Assembly: GCA_000482145.1 (NCBI GenBank)
Contig: AUXH01000110.1
Location: 1-40,192 of the forward strand
DNA: 40,192 bases
DNA from: Strigomonas culicis
Taxonomy: Eukaryota; Euglenozoa; Kinetoplastea; Trypanosomatida; Trypanosomatidae
Direction of reading: 5' to 3'
This document shows positions 1 through 10,677 of this stretch, in pieces. Each line of letters opens with the position of its first letter. Position 1 is the first letter of the stretch. A program made the position numbers and the translations under genes. The notes under the pieces are model-generated. The model had not been told where the DNA came from. It made no database searches and saw only the letters and a list, made by a program, of their open reading frames with translations.

Positions 1-58
1 GAGAGAGAGGGGGGGGGAGGGAAGCAGGGGAAGGTGGAAGGATGTTGAAAGGGGAAGA
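1..58 (-). promoter_or_regulatory. Polypyrimidine tract of the next gene beyond the left edge
   Basis: The plus strand is almost pure purine here (GA repeats and a run of nine or more G), so the minus strand carries a long C/T tract. In trypanosomatids such a tract directs trans-splicing of the next gene downstream and polyadenylation of the gene upstream. It lies about 600 bases past the phosphatase stop codon on the coding strand, so the acceptor AG and its gene should lie beyond the left edge. Confidence 0.55.
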
Positions 59-670
59 AAAAGCGTAACATAAGGAGTGGCGGACAAGAAAAGGTATGTT
101 TGATACGATGGGAGCCCATACAGCCTTTTCAAGATGTACAATCAGTTAGTAGTAGTCATATTAAATATCATATTACCTGAGGTTTGTATGAGTGTGTGAT
201 TAAATGCAAAGCTGTTGTCGTCGTTTTTTTTTTTTTACTGTCATGTTTGCTGTCATGATTTGGCCCTTTTTTTTTTCCTGTTTCTTTTTTTTAATGTATT
301 TGGCTTTTCGTTTAGCCTTGTACTTACATATGCTTCCGTGGATGTCACTAGTGGGGCAAGCACGTTGGCATTAAAAGGAAGAAAACAAAAAAAAAGGAAA
401 AACAAACATACCAAACAAAAACAAAAGTAAAAAAGCGAATAAGAATACAACAACAAAAAAAAAAGGTATCAACGGAGCCTATATACATATAATTCTATCT
501 CATGAAAGAACAAAGAAAACTAGCTACGGGAAATACAGAAAATGAAAAGAAAAGAGGACGAAAGAAAAAAAAAAGAGCCATGGTAGGCTGTTATTTATTG
601 TTTTTTTTTTGTTGTTGTTGTTGTACATGAAGCGGGATTCGTATTACCTTTTCTTTCACCTCTTTTTTTT
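59..670 (-). other. 3' untranslated and intergenic region after the phosphatase gene
   Basis: AT-rich DNA with many A and T homopolymers of 8 to 11 bases and a short GTT repeat near 611. The small frames here (about 215-456) encode only Phe/Leu or Lys/Gln runs from homopolymers and lack the GC3 bias of real genes. It is best read as the 3' UTR of the phosphatase transcript. No RNA gene was recognised. Confidence 0.6.
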
Positions 671-3600
671 TTAACTCAGTGCCAACAGCATGTTGTCAGG
701 CTCCTCGCCCTGGAATGTTATCTCCATCTCCACCGCGGACATGAGCCGTCCCTCCACCAGAATCGCGTCCTGCTGCCTCGCGTCCATGTGCGGCGCGCTC
801 AAAAGGAGATGCTCCGCGTAGGCGGCCTCCGCCTCCTCCACCGTCACGGCGGTCGCCTCCCCCATCCACAGATAGCAGCGGTTCTGTGCGTCGAAGGCAC
901 CCCCCGGCACGCAGACCGCGTAGCACTGGTCGTCCTCTAGATCGGCGATGTCGGCCACGCCGTCGTCGGCGGCCGCGCTGAATGGGTACGGCAGCACAAC
1001 GATGTCCGTCAGCGGCGGGTACGCGGCCTGTAGCGCCTGTGTGTGATTGCGGCACGGCGTCACCTCCGCATCCGCCCCCGCCGCCGGCGCCGCGGGCGTG
1101 CTCCGCATCGGCCGCGCCGTCATGGCGTGGCGGGGGGCGCCGGCGCCGGCGAGGCGCGGGGGCCGGGCCCCGCCGGGGCCCCACAGCGCGGCGGGGTGGC
1201 AGCTCACGATCTCCGGCACCGCCTGCGCGGCCTTGCCCTCCAGCGGGGGCGACCCCCCGGCGTGGGTGAGGCCGCGCGCCCGGCTCGTGCGGCCGCTGTA
1301 CGCGCGGCTCGGCTTGGTGGAGGTAGCCGCGAAGAGCCGCGAGCGGCCGCCGGCGGTGGCGCTGTTCGGGTGGCCGCCGGTGCCGGCGCGCCGCTCCGCG
1401 CGGCCGGGGTCGGTCGCGCTGAAGGGCGGTCTGGGCGCCTCCTGCTGCGGGTCGCGGTGCAGGCGCGGCTTGCTGCCCGACGCCCGCGGCGCGGCGCGGC
1501 CGGAGGTTGCCTGCAGCCGCGGCGGGCCGGCCGCGGCGGCGGGCGGCGGATAGTGACTCTCGAGCCGCTCGATGCGTTTGAGGTTGTACAGCCGCGCGTG
1601 CTCGCGCGTGGCGGCGTCGCGCTCGTCGCGGTCCAGCTGCGCCAGGTGCTCCGCGTAGTGGAACCACAGCTCGCGGTGCGGGGTCAGCAGCACATCCCAC
1701 TTCGCCACCGCCGGCGCGGTGGTGCAGTGCAGCAGCGTGGTGCCCTCCGCCGCGCCGCGTGGCGCGAGGTGCTCGCGGAGGACCCCCTCCAGCTCCTGCG
1801 CGGACGTGAGCACCGGGATGGGGGCCCCCGCCGGCACGAGGGGGGGGACAGGGGTAGTAGGGGATGGTCTCGCCCTTCCCGTTCACGCTCTCCTGGCGCG
1901 AGCGGCCCCGGTAGAAGGAGTGGTGGAGGAACGTAGACCACTCTTCCAGCGCCCGCGCGCGGACGACCGCGTCGACCTGGCTGCCGACGTAGAAGCACGA
2001 GCAGAGGCCGAGGGAGGTGCCGTGGTGCCGCGGCGACCCGGCCCCCGCGGTGCTGAACAGAAACCCGTAGCAGAGGCGGTCGTCGAGCACAACGGTGCCG
2101 CCGCCGGCGTCGGACCCGTCCAGACAGATCTTCTCCATGAAGGAGCGGTGGATCACGTCGTCCAGCTCCGTCATGACGCCGCCGCCGCTGAAGCTGCTGA
2201 AGCTGCAGCTCCCGCTGCAGCTGCTGGGATCGTTGCCATTCGTGTTCCTGTGGCTGCGGCGGAACGAGAAGGCGACGCGGAAGGAGAAGGGCTGCGCGAA
2301 CATGGCGGAGTATGGTGTGTAGGCGTACCCCCGGTTCGCGTAGGTCTCGATAAAGTTCGCGCCGTTCGTGTACGTCCCACTGTTGCTGATGGCCAGCGCA
2401 ATCGCGTCGGAGATGGCGGCGGTGGAGGTGCCGGGGCTGCCGTCCACCGCGCGGCGCAGCTCCTGGTTGTTCCGTCCCGCGAGCTGGCTCTCCCACAGCA
2501 GCAGGTTCACGTGGAACCCCGCGTTCGGGCTCGCGATGCTGCGCCGCTGCCGCACGAGGCTGTAGGCCGCGTCGTAGCACAGCCCGCACTTCCACATGAT
2601 GTACGCGATGACGAGCGAGACGGAACGCGAGACGCCCTGGTGGCAGTGAATGAACACCCTCCCGTACAGCGGTGTCTCCGCCTCCTCCGCGCGCGCGCTA
2701 CAGGGGCCCGACCACGGTGCCGTGCGGTGGAACACCTCGCGCTCGATGAACGCGATGACCTGCGGAAAGAGCATGAAGATGGGCTCCTCCGGCGCATCCT
2801 GCACATTGAGGTCCACGTAGTAGAAGAGGTCGCGGTACGCGTCCGGGATGTCGCACGCGACCGTGTTGACGATCGCCGTGATGCCCTTCTTCAGGAGCTG
2901 CGTCTTGTCCCGCGCGGCCTCCTCGCCGCCGACGAAGAGGTACGGCAGCACCTCCGTCACCTCCGGCGCCGCGAGGCGCAGCCGCTGCGCGCGGTCCTCA
3001 CTCAGCCGCAGCTCGTCGTCCTCGAGTAGGTAGTACGGCGCCGGCGTCGCGCTCGCCGCGCCGCCGGCGGACGGCAGCTGCAGCACAGACGTGTTGCTGC
3101 TGCGGTTGCCGCCACTCGTCGCGGTGGCGATGGAGGGCCGCTTGCCATGTGAGAGGTGCGGCGACGCGGCGCCCTTCGTGCCGCTGCCGGACATCAGCTG
3201 CGGGATGCGGAAGCCGCTCGGCGCCGTCGCCGGGCCGGCGCTGTGCGGGGCGGTGGGCAGCGCACTCGGCACCGGGCTGTTCTGTCGCGAGCTGAGCGAA
3301 AAGGCAGGCAGCACCGACGACGTCCGGTTCACGCTGTTGAATGTGCTGAGGAGGTTATCGCGCTCGGAGGGGGAGGGGATGGGCGAGCGGTGATCGCTCT
3401 CCGCGCGCGCGCGGGGCAGCTCGAGCGCCGGCGGCCCCTGCTGCCCCAGCGCGCCCCACGCATGGCCGGGGCCGGCGGCGCTGGGGCCGTCCACGCTCGG
3501 CGGTGTGCTGCAGCGCGAGCAGCGGCCGCCGGACGACGACAGCGTCGACGGGTTCACATGGCCATGGTGGTTCGTGCTGCGGTTGGGCAGCAGCAGCGGC

Positions 3601-5054
3601 GCCGTCGCGGACGACACGTACTTGCACCCGGCGCTCGGCGCGCCGCGCGCGGAGCTGCCCGTGGAGAAGAGCCGCGGCGACGGCCAGCCGGTCGACGGCA
3701 GCAGGTGGAGGTAGCGCAGCAGCGCGTTGCCGCCGCAGAGGTCCTGTAGCCGCCGCACCACCTCCTCCCGCGGGCTGAGGCCCTCCCACGGCGCGCCCCC
3801 CGCGTGGCTGGCGGGGCCGCCATCCCCCGCCGCGGTGAAGTGGCACACCAGCTCGCCCACCGCGGCCGGGCGCACCACCGCCTCCAGCGCGCTGCTGAGC
3901 TCCGCGTCGCTCGGCCGCGGCGCGGCACGGCTGTCGCCGTTCGGCTGCTCGCCGCTGCCACCGGCCGTCGCGGCGGCGTGGCGGCGGTTCGTCACGGAGT
4001 CGAATGGGGCCGGCGCCGCGCCCTTGGCGCCCAGCGCCGGCGACGACAGCGGCGAGAGCGCGCCCGGCGGCGCCGCCAGCCGCACCGCCGCGCGCACGTG
4101 GCAGTTAAAGAAGAGCCGCTTCGGCACCTCCGTCGCGCTCTGTAGGGTCCGCTCGAGCTGCAGTGCGTGCAGCACCGCGGTGGCGGAGACGAGCGGGTGC
4201 GCGCGCCGGCCGGTCAGTAGGTGCAGACTGAAGCGGAAGTCGCGGTGCCGCACGCCGTTCGATACAGCGGTGGCGCCCTCCGCCGCGGCCGCCGCCTGCG
4301 GCACCAGCGGCGATGACGCGCTGCTCGAGGAGAAGCCGAAGGAGCTGCTGTACGCGGAGCTGCCGCGGCCGCTGTGCAGCGCGGCGTTGTAGTAGTGCGC
4401 GCTGCGCGGCGTCGGCCGGCTGAGGTCCCCGGCGAAGCCCGACGCAAGGCCGCGGGGTGTGAAGACCTGCGGCATCTGCGCCGTCCACGCCGGGAGTGCA
4501 TCCTCGCTCTTGAAGCTGAACGCGCTGCTGCTGCCGCTGGTGGCGGCCGTCTTTGCGGCGGCCGGGTCGCGCGAGCGGTGCAGCAGCAACACAATGTAGA
4601 CATCCGTGTCGCGGAGGAAGACCTGGCGGTCATGGAGCGCAACCGGCGCGCTGCTCACGGCGAGGCCCGGCGCGCCGGCGGCGGTGGTCGGCGTGGCGGC
4701 GCCGGCGTGCGACCGCTGCGACGTCCGGCGGCTGCTGCGGAGCTCCGGTGCCTCCCCACCCACATCCTCCTCGACGTCGGCGGGCGGCGCGCGGCCCTCG
4801 TCCTGGAAAAAGCGGAATGCCTTGACGTTGTAGTCGACCCCATCGAAGCGGTGCAGCTCGGCGGCGCTCAGGATGTCCTCCAGCGGCGCGACGGCCTTGC
4901 GGTGAGCCGAGGACTCCGCGCGCTGGCCGCGCCGCGTGTGGTCGCTGGCCTTGGTGCGCTCCGCCGAATGGGCGTCGCGGCGATGGCTATAGAGGATGGC
5001 ATGAATGTCGTCCTCTGAAAACACAACAGAGTCGGTGCACACGGTGTTACCCAT
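671..5054 (-). CDS. Dual-specificity protein phosphatase with gelsolin-like domains, interrupted by a one-base frameshift
   Basis: Seen: the protein opens MGNTVC, a fit to an N-myristoylation signal with a possible palmitoylated Cys6, so membrane attachment is likely. A low-complexity Ser/Ala/Pro-rich region follows. A dual-specificity phosphatase domain spans about residues 697-850, with HCHQGVSRS at 803-811 (Cys804 nucleophile, Arg810 phosphate binding) and Asp753 as probable general acid. A gelsolin-like repeat lies near 985-1045. The frame then shifts at a run of eight C (plus-strand G 1840-1847). The true C-terminus continues in the frame ending at 671, with a second gelsolin-like repeat about 90 residues before the end (DQCYAVC, then YLWMGEA). 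Removing one C gives about 1460 residues. The original frame runs on to 696 but becomes Arg/Gly/Ala nonsense. Known: plant MKP1 also joins a DSP to a gelsolin homology region. Inferred: a membrane-linked phosphatase acting at the cytoskeleton. Substrates are unknown. An assembly slip is more likely than a pseudogene, since both sides look well preserved. Confidence 0.8.
1840..1847 (-). other. C8 homopolymer at the phosphatase frameshift point
   Basis: Eight G on the plus strand (eight C in the coding sense). With eight C the reading passes from YYPCPPPRAGG into low-complexity nonsense. With seven C it reads YYPCPPLVPAG and joins directly to the conserved C-terminal frame, so one surplus C is the simplest explanation. 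Confidence 0.7.
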
Positions 5055-6455
5055 TGTTAACGGGTTTTTTTCTTTATTTATATATATATGTGTGTGTGTG
5101 CGTAAGTATGTGTTAAATTACAATAGCTTTTTTTTTCAAAAAAATAAAAAAAAGGTAGATACCCTACAGTCTCAACTTGTGTTGTTGTTGTTGTTTTTGG
5201 TTTATCCTTTTTATTGTTGTTGTTTTCGTTATTTTTCTTTTCTTTTCTGTAGACGTCAAGAAGTGAGGGCTTCGCCTTCACTCACAAAATCCAACAAACA
5301 GGTATCCGACTTCCAATAAACACACACACAAAGACAAAAAAAAGCGCGCGAACACAGTCAATTGAAAAAGAAAGCACGAGAAGAATGATGTAACGAAACA
5401 AATGAAAGAAAAAAACTCAATTAAAAATGAAATACAGGTGTAGAACTGCAATTAAATGGATAATGAAATGAGATGGAGGATAATGGTATGGGACAACTAA
5501 ATTTATACACTAATTAACTCCGTTCTTTTTTTCTTTATTTTTTTGCTTTTTTTTTTCCTTTGGGTTATATATTATTTTTGGCAGTATGTTTTTTGTTGGT
5601 GGTATTATTGGCGTTGCCTACAATGCCTTTTTCTTCCTTTTTTTTTTACTGTTGCCCACTGTTATAGTTTCGACTCTTGTTTATTTTCAGATTGTACTTG
5701 TAATATCGGGAAAGAATGTACGCACTCTCCTATGGTTGCTAATTAAGTTCTATAATTATGTGTATGTGTTTATATAGAGAACGAGATTTTCACCACTTTG
5801 AACCTAAAAAAAAAGACAAAAAAGAGACAGATCGAAAAAAAAGGAAAAAAGAAACACACGTTAGGCTAACAATTAGTTCGTGAGCTTTTTTTTTTCTTTT
5901 GTCAGCTACAAGAAAAAAAAAACGAACTTTAGCTAAGAATAAGAAAAGGAAAGGGAGAGAAAATGCAGAAAAAAAAAAGCTAGTATTAAAATCCCAATAA
6001 AAGCATCTGGCAAAGTTGGAAGAAACAAGAAAAAAGTAAAACAATTCTGTACATCAGAATTCTATTTTGATTTTGGTTTGAGTTTGTGTGAATTTGCTCT
6101 TCTTTATTGAGCGTATATGTACAACGGTAAAGGAAAAGAAGTAAAACAAAAACAAAGAATCATACATAGGTGTATCGTACATAGTGTGATGATTCGCCAG
6201 TTCGTGAAAAAACAAAAGCTAAACATGTATTTTTTTTGTCCCAAAACTCGAAAGGACGCTTGCTGGATGATGGCCCTCATTGAGTATCCACGTCTCCACC
6301 ACACGTTTGTGTGTCCCACATCCTTTCCTTTCTTTTTCTGCTTTCCATCGTTTTTCTCTATAGTGGTACAGCAAACGACAGTCACATCTATACATATATG
6401 TATATATATATGAGATCAGAGAAAGAGAAATAAAAAACTGGAGAGGTCTCCGTGG
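5055..6455 (-). other. Intergenic region between the PFR5-like and phosphatase genes
   Basis: About 1.4 kb of AT-rich DNA with frequent A/T homopolymers, a short TA/GT repeat near 5080-5100 and TA repeats near 6390-6412. Most of it should be the 3' UTR of the PFR5-like transcript, with the phosphatase acceptor at its lower end. Small frames here (for example 5543-5777 and 6104-6413) are Phe/Leu/Tyr- or Lys-rich and lack coding bias. No RNA gene was recognised. Confidence 0.6.
5127..5154 (-). promoter_or_regulatory. Predicted trans-splice acceptor for the phosphatase gene
   Basis: On the minus strand a T-rich tract (plus 5137-5154) is followed by an A run and an AG at plus 5127-5128. That would give a 5' leader of about 72 bases. 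This is sequence inference only. Confidence 0.4.
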
Positions 6456-9400
6456 TCACTCCACGCCTCCCGCGGCGGAGCCGAAGGACACCGATCCCTG
6501 TGCGGGTGCCACCTTCGGCACGGCGGCAGGGTCGGTGGGCGACCCCTCCTCCCCGCCGGAGGGACCGGCCGCAGCAGCAGCAGCAGCCGCAGCAGCAGCC
6601 GCCTGCTGCGACGGCGTCGCTGGCTGGAACAGCGTCACGTAGTTGAGCGGGAACAGCCCGCGGCGCTGGCCGGCCATGCCGCGCAGCCACCCCTCCTCCT
6701 CCCCGCGCCCCGTCGCGATAAGGATCTCCTGCGGCTCGAAGCTCAGCTCGTCGTCCGCGCGCGCCGTGTAGCTGTACAGCGCGTAGTACAGCGTGCCCTC
6801 CACGCGGCCGTCCGCGCGCTGCGCGCCCGCGGCCGGCGCGGGCTCGCCCGCCGGCGGCGACCCCGCGGCAGCCGCGCGCTTCTGCCTCGCGGTGAGCTTG
6901 GCAGCTGGCGGCGCCGGCGGGCCGGTCGCCGCCTGCTCGTTCAGCATCGCCTGGATGCGCTGCGCGAAGCCGGACTGCGGCGGGCGCGGCGGCAGCGGCC
7001 CCGGCGCCTCCAGCGCGGTGGGGCTCGGCGCGGCCGGCGCCGGCGCGCTGGGCACCGCCGCGTCCCGCCCCGCACTCGCGAGGAATGGCTTCTCCTTCGC
7101 CGCAAGGTGGTCGAGGTACGTCTCTGTGAACTCACTGAAGTCGTCCAGCGTGCTGAAGTTCACATTCGCGGTGAGGTCCTTCGAGAAGTCGACGCCGCCG
7201 GCCGGCGCGGTGGCGCCGGCCTGGCCGACCCGCCGGTTCTTCCTCCGCAGCTGCTTGCGCATGTCGTTGTAGCTGCACGTCGTCTGCCGCTCACGCAGTG
7301 CCGCGAGGGCCGCGACCTCCTGCTGCTGCTGCGCGTCGAACTCCCTGCGGCTGAACGTGTCCAGCCGCTGTGCCAGCTCGTCGCGCGTGGCCGCCGCGGC
7401 CGCCGCCCGGCCGCCGCCGTGTGTCGTGTCCGCCGCCTGGTGCTGCCGCACGAGGTTGTTCGTCGTCTGCAGCTGCAGCAACTCCTCCTTGTACTGGTTC
7501 ATGGTGCTCCACCGCGTGAGGATCATCTTCTCCACGATGTCCCGCGGGTCGGCGAGCAGCACGGAGCCGCCGCCGTCTGTTGTGGCGGCCGCCGCCGCGC
7601 CGCCCTGCTGCTGCTGCAGCAGATGCAGCTGCAGTGACTTGCGGGCGGGCTCCACCTGCCGCGTCGCCTTCTCCAGCTTCACCTGCAGCCGGTTCACCTC
7701 ATCCTCGACCTCGCGCTTCTGTACGAGTAGGGTGTCGCGCCGCTCCGCGTACTGCTTCGCCGTCGGGTCCATGAGGTCCATGCGCAGCTCCTGCCGCATC
7801 TTGTTCTCCTCCATCTCGCGCTCCATCATCTCGCGCTTCTTTTGCTTTCGGTAGAGGTAGCGGTGGCTGGCCACGTAGTAGTCCGTGTACGTCTCGTAGT
7901 GCTGCTGCCGCACGAGCCGCAGGATGTCCGCGAGCTGCCGCCGCTGCTGGTCGTACTTCTGCGTGATGCTGTCGCAGTTGTCCAGCACAAAGTCGTTCAG
8001 CTGCTGCGCGACCTCGAGCGTCTGCTGCGTGCGCTGCATGTGCTGCCGCAGCAGCTCCTCGTGGGCGGCCGCCGCGGCGGTGAAGGCCGCGTGGCCGTCC
8101 CGCCGACTGGCCTCGTGCGCCTCCACCTCCAGCCGCGCCTCGATCTCGCGACGCCGCGCGTGTGACAGCTGCTGCAGCTCCGACTCGCACGTCTGGAACT
8201 CCTTCAGCAGCCCAAACACCTTGTTCCACACGGACTGCTGCTTCTCCTTGTTCTGCTGCAGGAAGAGGTCCGACACGCGGCGGCTCTGGTCGAAGCGGCC
8301 GCGCTGCGCAGTGTCGTCGCTGCGGTAGTGCAGCACCTGCTCCGCGAGCTTCCCGAGGTCCTCCTCACACGCGCGAATGAGCTTCTCCTTGCCCTCCACG
8401 ACCGCGGACACGTCGCGGGTGGCCATGCGGAAGATGCCCCAGCGCCGCGTGCGGTCGCTGCTCTTGTACTGCGCGGTGCAGCGCATGAGAAAGGGGTACT
8501 GCTCTTGGATAAGTGCGAGCATCAGCTCGTACAGGTCGAGCTGCCGCCGGTAGATCTCCTCCGCGAGTGCCATCTCGCCATTCGCGATGCTCACCTCGGA
8601 CAACTTCTCGCACTTCACCACCTCCGGCTGGAAGTTCTGCAGCTGGTTCTGGAAGTTCGTGAACTCGGACAAGATCGCGTGGATGTCCGTCTCCTCCCGC
8701 ATCTTGGTGTCCAGCGCGTTGCGGATGAACACAAAGTCGTTCTTCTCAAAGTGAACGAAGCGCAGCTGCTCCATGCAGCGCTCGATGAACAGCCGCTGCT
8801 TGGGCGTCAGGAAGGAGTGACTCTTTGTCTTTTCCAGCGTGCTGATGAGCTGGATGAGGTCCGGCAGGGAGCTGTACGGGCCTGCCGCCGCCGCCGCCGC
8901 CCCATCGCCCGCGGCGGCGCCCTTGCGACCCGCAGCGCCATCGCCGGCCGCCGCGTCGTCCCCGGCAGCGGTCGTTGTCACCTCTTCTTGGCGGCCGCCG
9001 CCGGCGCGGCCATTCGCGGTCGTCGGGCTCGCCTCCTTCTCCCTGCCGGCCGCGTCCGCCGCATCCGCCTCGTCCGGCGCCGCGTCGCCGACGACGAAGT
9101 GGGCGAGGTCGTGTAGCCGCTCCTCCGTGAGGTGGAGGTTGCAGTGCTCAATGATCGTCTTGCTGTTCCAAAAAGCGCTCTTGTCGGGGTCCTCGTGGCT
9201 CGCCGTGCCGTCGTTGGTCGTCGTCATGGTGGCATTGTTGTTCGTGGTGGTGTTGTTGTTGTTGTTCTGCTGCAGCTCCTGCAGCAGGTTCTCGCACTTT
9301 TCGAACTGCACGTCGAGGGACGAGATGGTCTGGTCTAAAAAGTTTTGGAAATACTGCACAAAGATGGAGTTGTTGCCTTGGATGATGGACTCCAGCCGCT

Positions 9401-9473
9401 CCTCCTCCTCCAGGTAGTAGAGCTTGTTGCGCTCGAAAAAAGTGTTGTTATCATTCCCCGCTAATGCCGTCAT
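6456..9473 (-). CDS. PFR5: Paraflagellar rod domain protein with C-terminal SH3 domain (PFR5-like)
   Basis: 1005 residues. The central coiled-coil region (about 210-620) resembles the flagellar rod family of PFR1/PFR2: near residue 298 it has IANGEMALAEE, close to the IADGEMAIAEE of PFR2, and near 570 it has DPTAKQYAERRD, close to DPNAKLHSDKKKD of PFR2, in the same order and spacing. An SH3 domain follows at about 893-950 (ALYSYTA, DELSF, GWLRG, GLFPLNYV). The tail is poly-Ala. An Asn/Thr run sits near residue 70, and an Ala/Gly insert near 150-200. Known: the paraflagellar rod is a lattice beside the axoneme needed for motility, and some minor PFR components carry SH3 domains. PFR5 lies close to trypanothione synthetase in T. 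brucei as I recall, which fits the neighbours here. Inferred: a structural or adaptor component whose SH3 domain binds Pro-rich partners. The family assignment is firm; PFR5 rather than a paralogue rests partly on synteny. Confidence 0.85.
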   Translation of the reverse strand: MTALAGNDNNTFFERNKLYYLEEEERLESIIQGNNSIFVQYFQNFLDQTISSLDVQFEKCENLLQELQQNNNNNTTTNNNATMTTTNDGTASHEDPDKSAFWNSKTIIEHCNLHLTEERLHDLAHFVVGDAAPDEADAADAAGREKEASPTTANGRAGGGRQEEVTTTAAGDDAAAGDGAAGRKGAAAGDGAAAAAAGPYSSLPDLIQLISTLEKTKSHSFLTPKQRLFIERCMEQLRFVHFEKNDFVFIRNALDTKMREETDIHAILSEFTNFQNQLQNFQPEVVKCEKLSEVSIANGEMALAEEIYRRQLDLYELMLALIQEQYPFLMRCTAQYKSSDRTRRWGIFRMATRDVSAVVEGKEKLIRACEEDLGKLAEQVLHYRSDDTAQRGRFDQSRRVSDLFLQQNKEKQQSVWNKVFGLLKEFQTCESELQQLSHARRREIEARLEVEAHEASRRDGHAAFTAAAAAHEELLRQHMQRTQQTLEVAQQLNDFVLDNCDSITQKYDQQRRQLADILRLVRQQHYETYTDYYVASHRYLYRKQKKREMMEREMEENKMRQELRMDLMDPTAKQYAERRDTLLVQKREVEDEVNRLQVKLEKATRQVEPARKSLQLHLLQQQQGGAAAAATTDGGGSVLLADPRDIVEKMILTRWSTMNQYKEELLQLQTTNNLVRQHQAADTTHGGGRAAAAAATRDELAQRLDTFSRREFDAQQQQEVAALAALRERQTTCSYNDMRKQLRRKNRRVGQAGATAPAGGVDFSKDLTANVNFSTLDDFSEFTETYLDHLAAKEKPFLASAGRDAAVPSAPAPAAPSPTALEAPGPLPPRPPQSGFAQRIQAMLNEQAATGPPAPPAAKLTARQKRAAAAGSPPAGEPAPAAGAQRADGRVEGTLYYALYSYTARADDELSFEPQEILIATGRGEEEGWLRGMAGQRRGLFPLNYVTLFQPATPSQQAAAAAAAAAAAAGPSGGEEGSPTDPAAVPKVAPAQGSVSFGSAAGGVE

Positions 9474-9499
9474 CGTCTCGGTCCGTTCCTTTTTTTCTT

Positions 9500-9535
9500 C
9501 TGGTCGTGAGAGGGGAAAGAAAAAGAGAAAAGAAT
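9500..9535 (-). promoter_or_regulatory. Predicted trans-splice acceptor for the PFR5-like gene
   Basis: A strong C/T tract on the minus strand (plus 9508-9535) is followed by ACCAG with AG at plus 9500-9501, the first AG after the tract. The 5' leader would be about 26 bases and supports the start at 9473. Confidence 0.55.
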
Positions 9536-10162
9536 AATTTCACTCCTTAACTAACTTATTTATAGAAACCCCTTTTTTGTTTGCTTGCGTGTTTTAATCT
9601 ATAGATGTTTCTTTATGTGATTTGCATGCGAAATACAAAGAAGAAGAAAGGGAAAGAGGGAGAGAAAGAGTATGAACAAAAAAGGTTCATAACTGAATGC
9701 AAAGGCTAAAGAAAAAAGAATAGTAATACACAGATGTATAGTGTACAATACAAATACAGACGAAATATAGACGGATACTGCTGTTTTTTTTTTTTGTTTG
9801 TTTATTTGTTTGTTTATTTGAATTTTGAACAAATATAGAGTAGTATTCATTGAAATAATAAAAGAAAAAAGTTAGGAAGAATGTATTTATATGAACTGAA
9901 AAAAAAAAAACAGAAAAAAAAGGAAAAAAAAGAGAAGTTATTATTCAAAAGGGGAAAAAAATATCATGTCGAAAACTAAAAAGAAAAGAAGCAAAAACAC
10001 ATATTACAAGAAAAAAAAGGAATAAAAAGCTAAGGAAAAAAAAGATTTGCATACGATGTCGAACTCACAAAATTTGTCTTTTTTTTTTACGTTATGTATT
10101 TGTTTTTTTATTACTATTGGGGTCTGTTTCCAAATACATTAGTGTCTGTTAATATTCTGGAG

Positions 10163-10196
<34 letters not shown>

Positions 10197-10677
10197 GTAT
10201 GTGTATTTATTGCCTTTCTTGTACATAGGCTTACTACATTTCTTTTTTTGCACCAGACATTAATAAACACTAAATGGAGGATATATGTTAGTCGAAAAGG
10301 AGTAAATTAGCATAGAGAAAGTGAGAGAAAGAGAGACAACACCACTGGACATCTTATGTTTTTCCGCACAATAATATAAGTTATTATTATTGTCTTTTTG
10401 ATGTGGTAGTAGTATTCTCATTATTTATACGTATTAGTATGTAGCTGTTTGGTGTCCGTAGTAGCTCATATGTTTCTCCCTCTTCTTTTTTACTGTTCTC
10501 TTGGTCACTTCCACATATACTTTTCGATACAGCATTACTTTTAAACTGAGAAACAAAAGAAATGAAGGGTAGCTATACAATATTCGTAAACAAAAAAAAA
10601 GGACTATCATTACTATACAATGCACAGATAACAAAAAAAAAGAACTCGTAAAAGAACAATTGAACAAAAAAAAAACG
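9536..10677 (-). other. 3' untranslated region of the 832-residue protein gene
   Basis: About 1.1 kb of AT-rich DNA with repeated A8-A12 and T8-T13 tracts and a TTTG repeat near 9780-9820. It also holds an AT microsatellite at about 10165-10193. Frames such as 9599-9850 and 10434-10688 are hydrophobic translations of AT-rich DNA and show no coding bias. No RNA gene was recognised. Confidence 0.55.
10165..10193. repeat. AT dinucleotide microsatellite
   Basis: An uninterrupted alternating A/T run of about 29 bases in the 3' UTR of the 832-residue protein gene. It is self-complementary and likely variable in length. Confidence 0.9.

Noticed and set aside
696..1840. Continuation of the long phosphatase frame below the C8 run
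   Set aside because: It turns abruptly into Arg/Gly/Ala nonsense, whereas the frame ending at 671 continues with ordinary protein and a gelsolin-like repeat. It is kept only as the frameshift observation.
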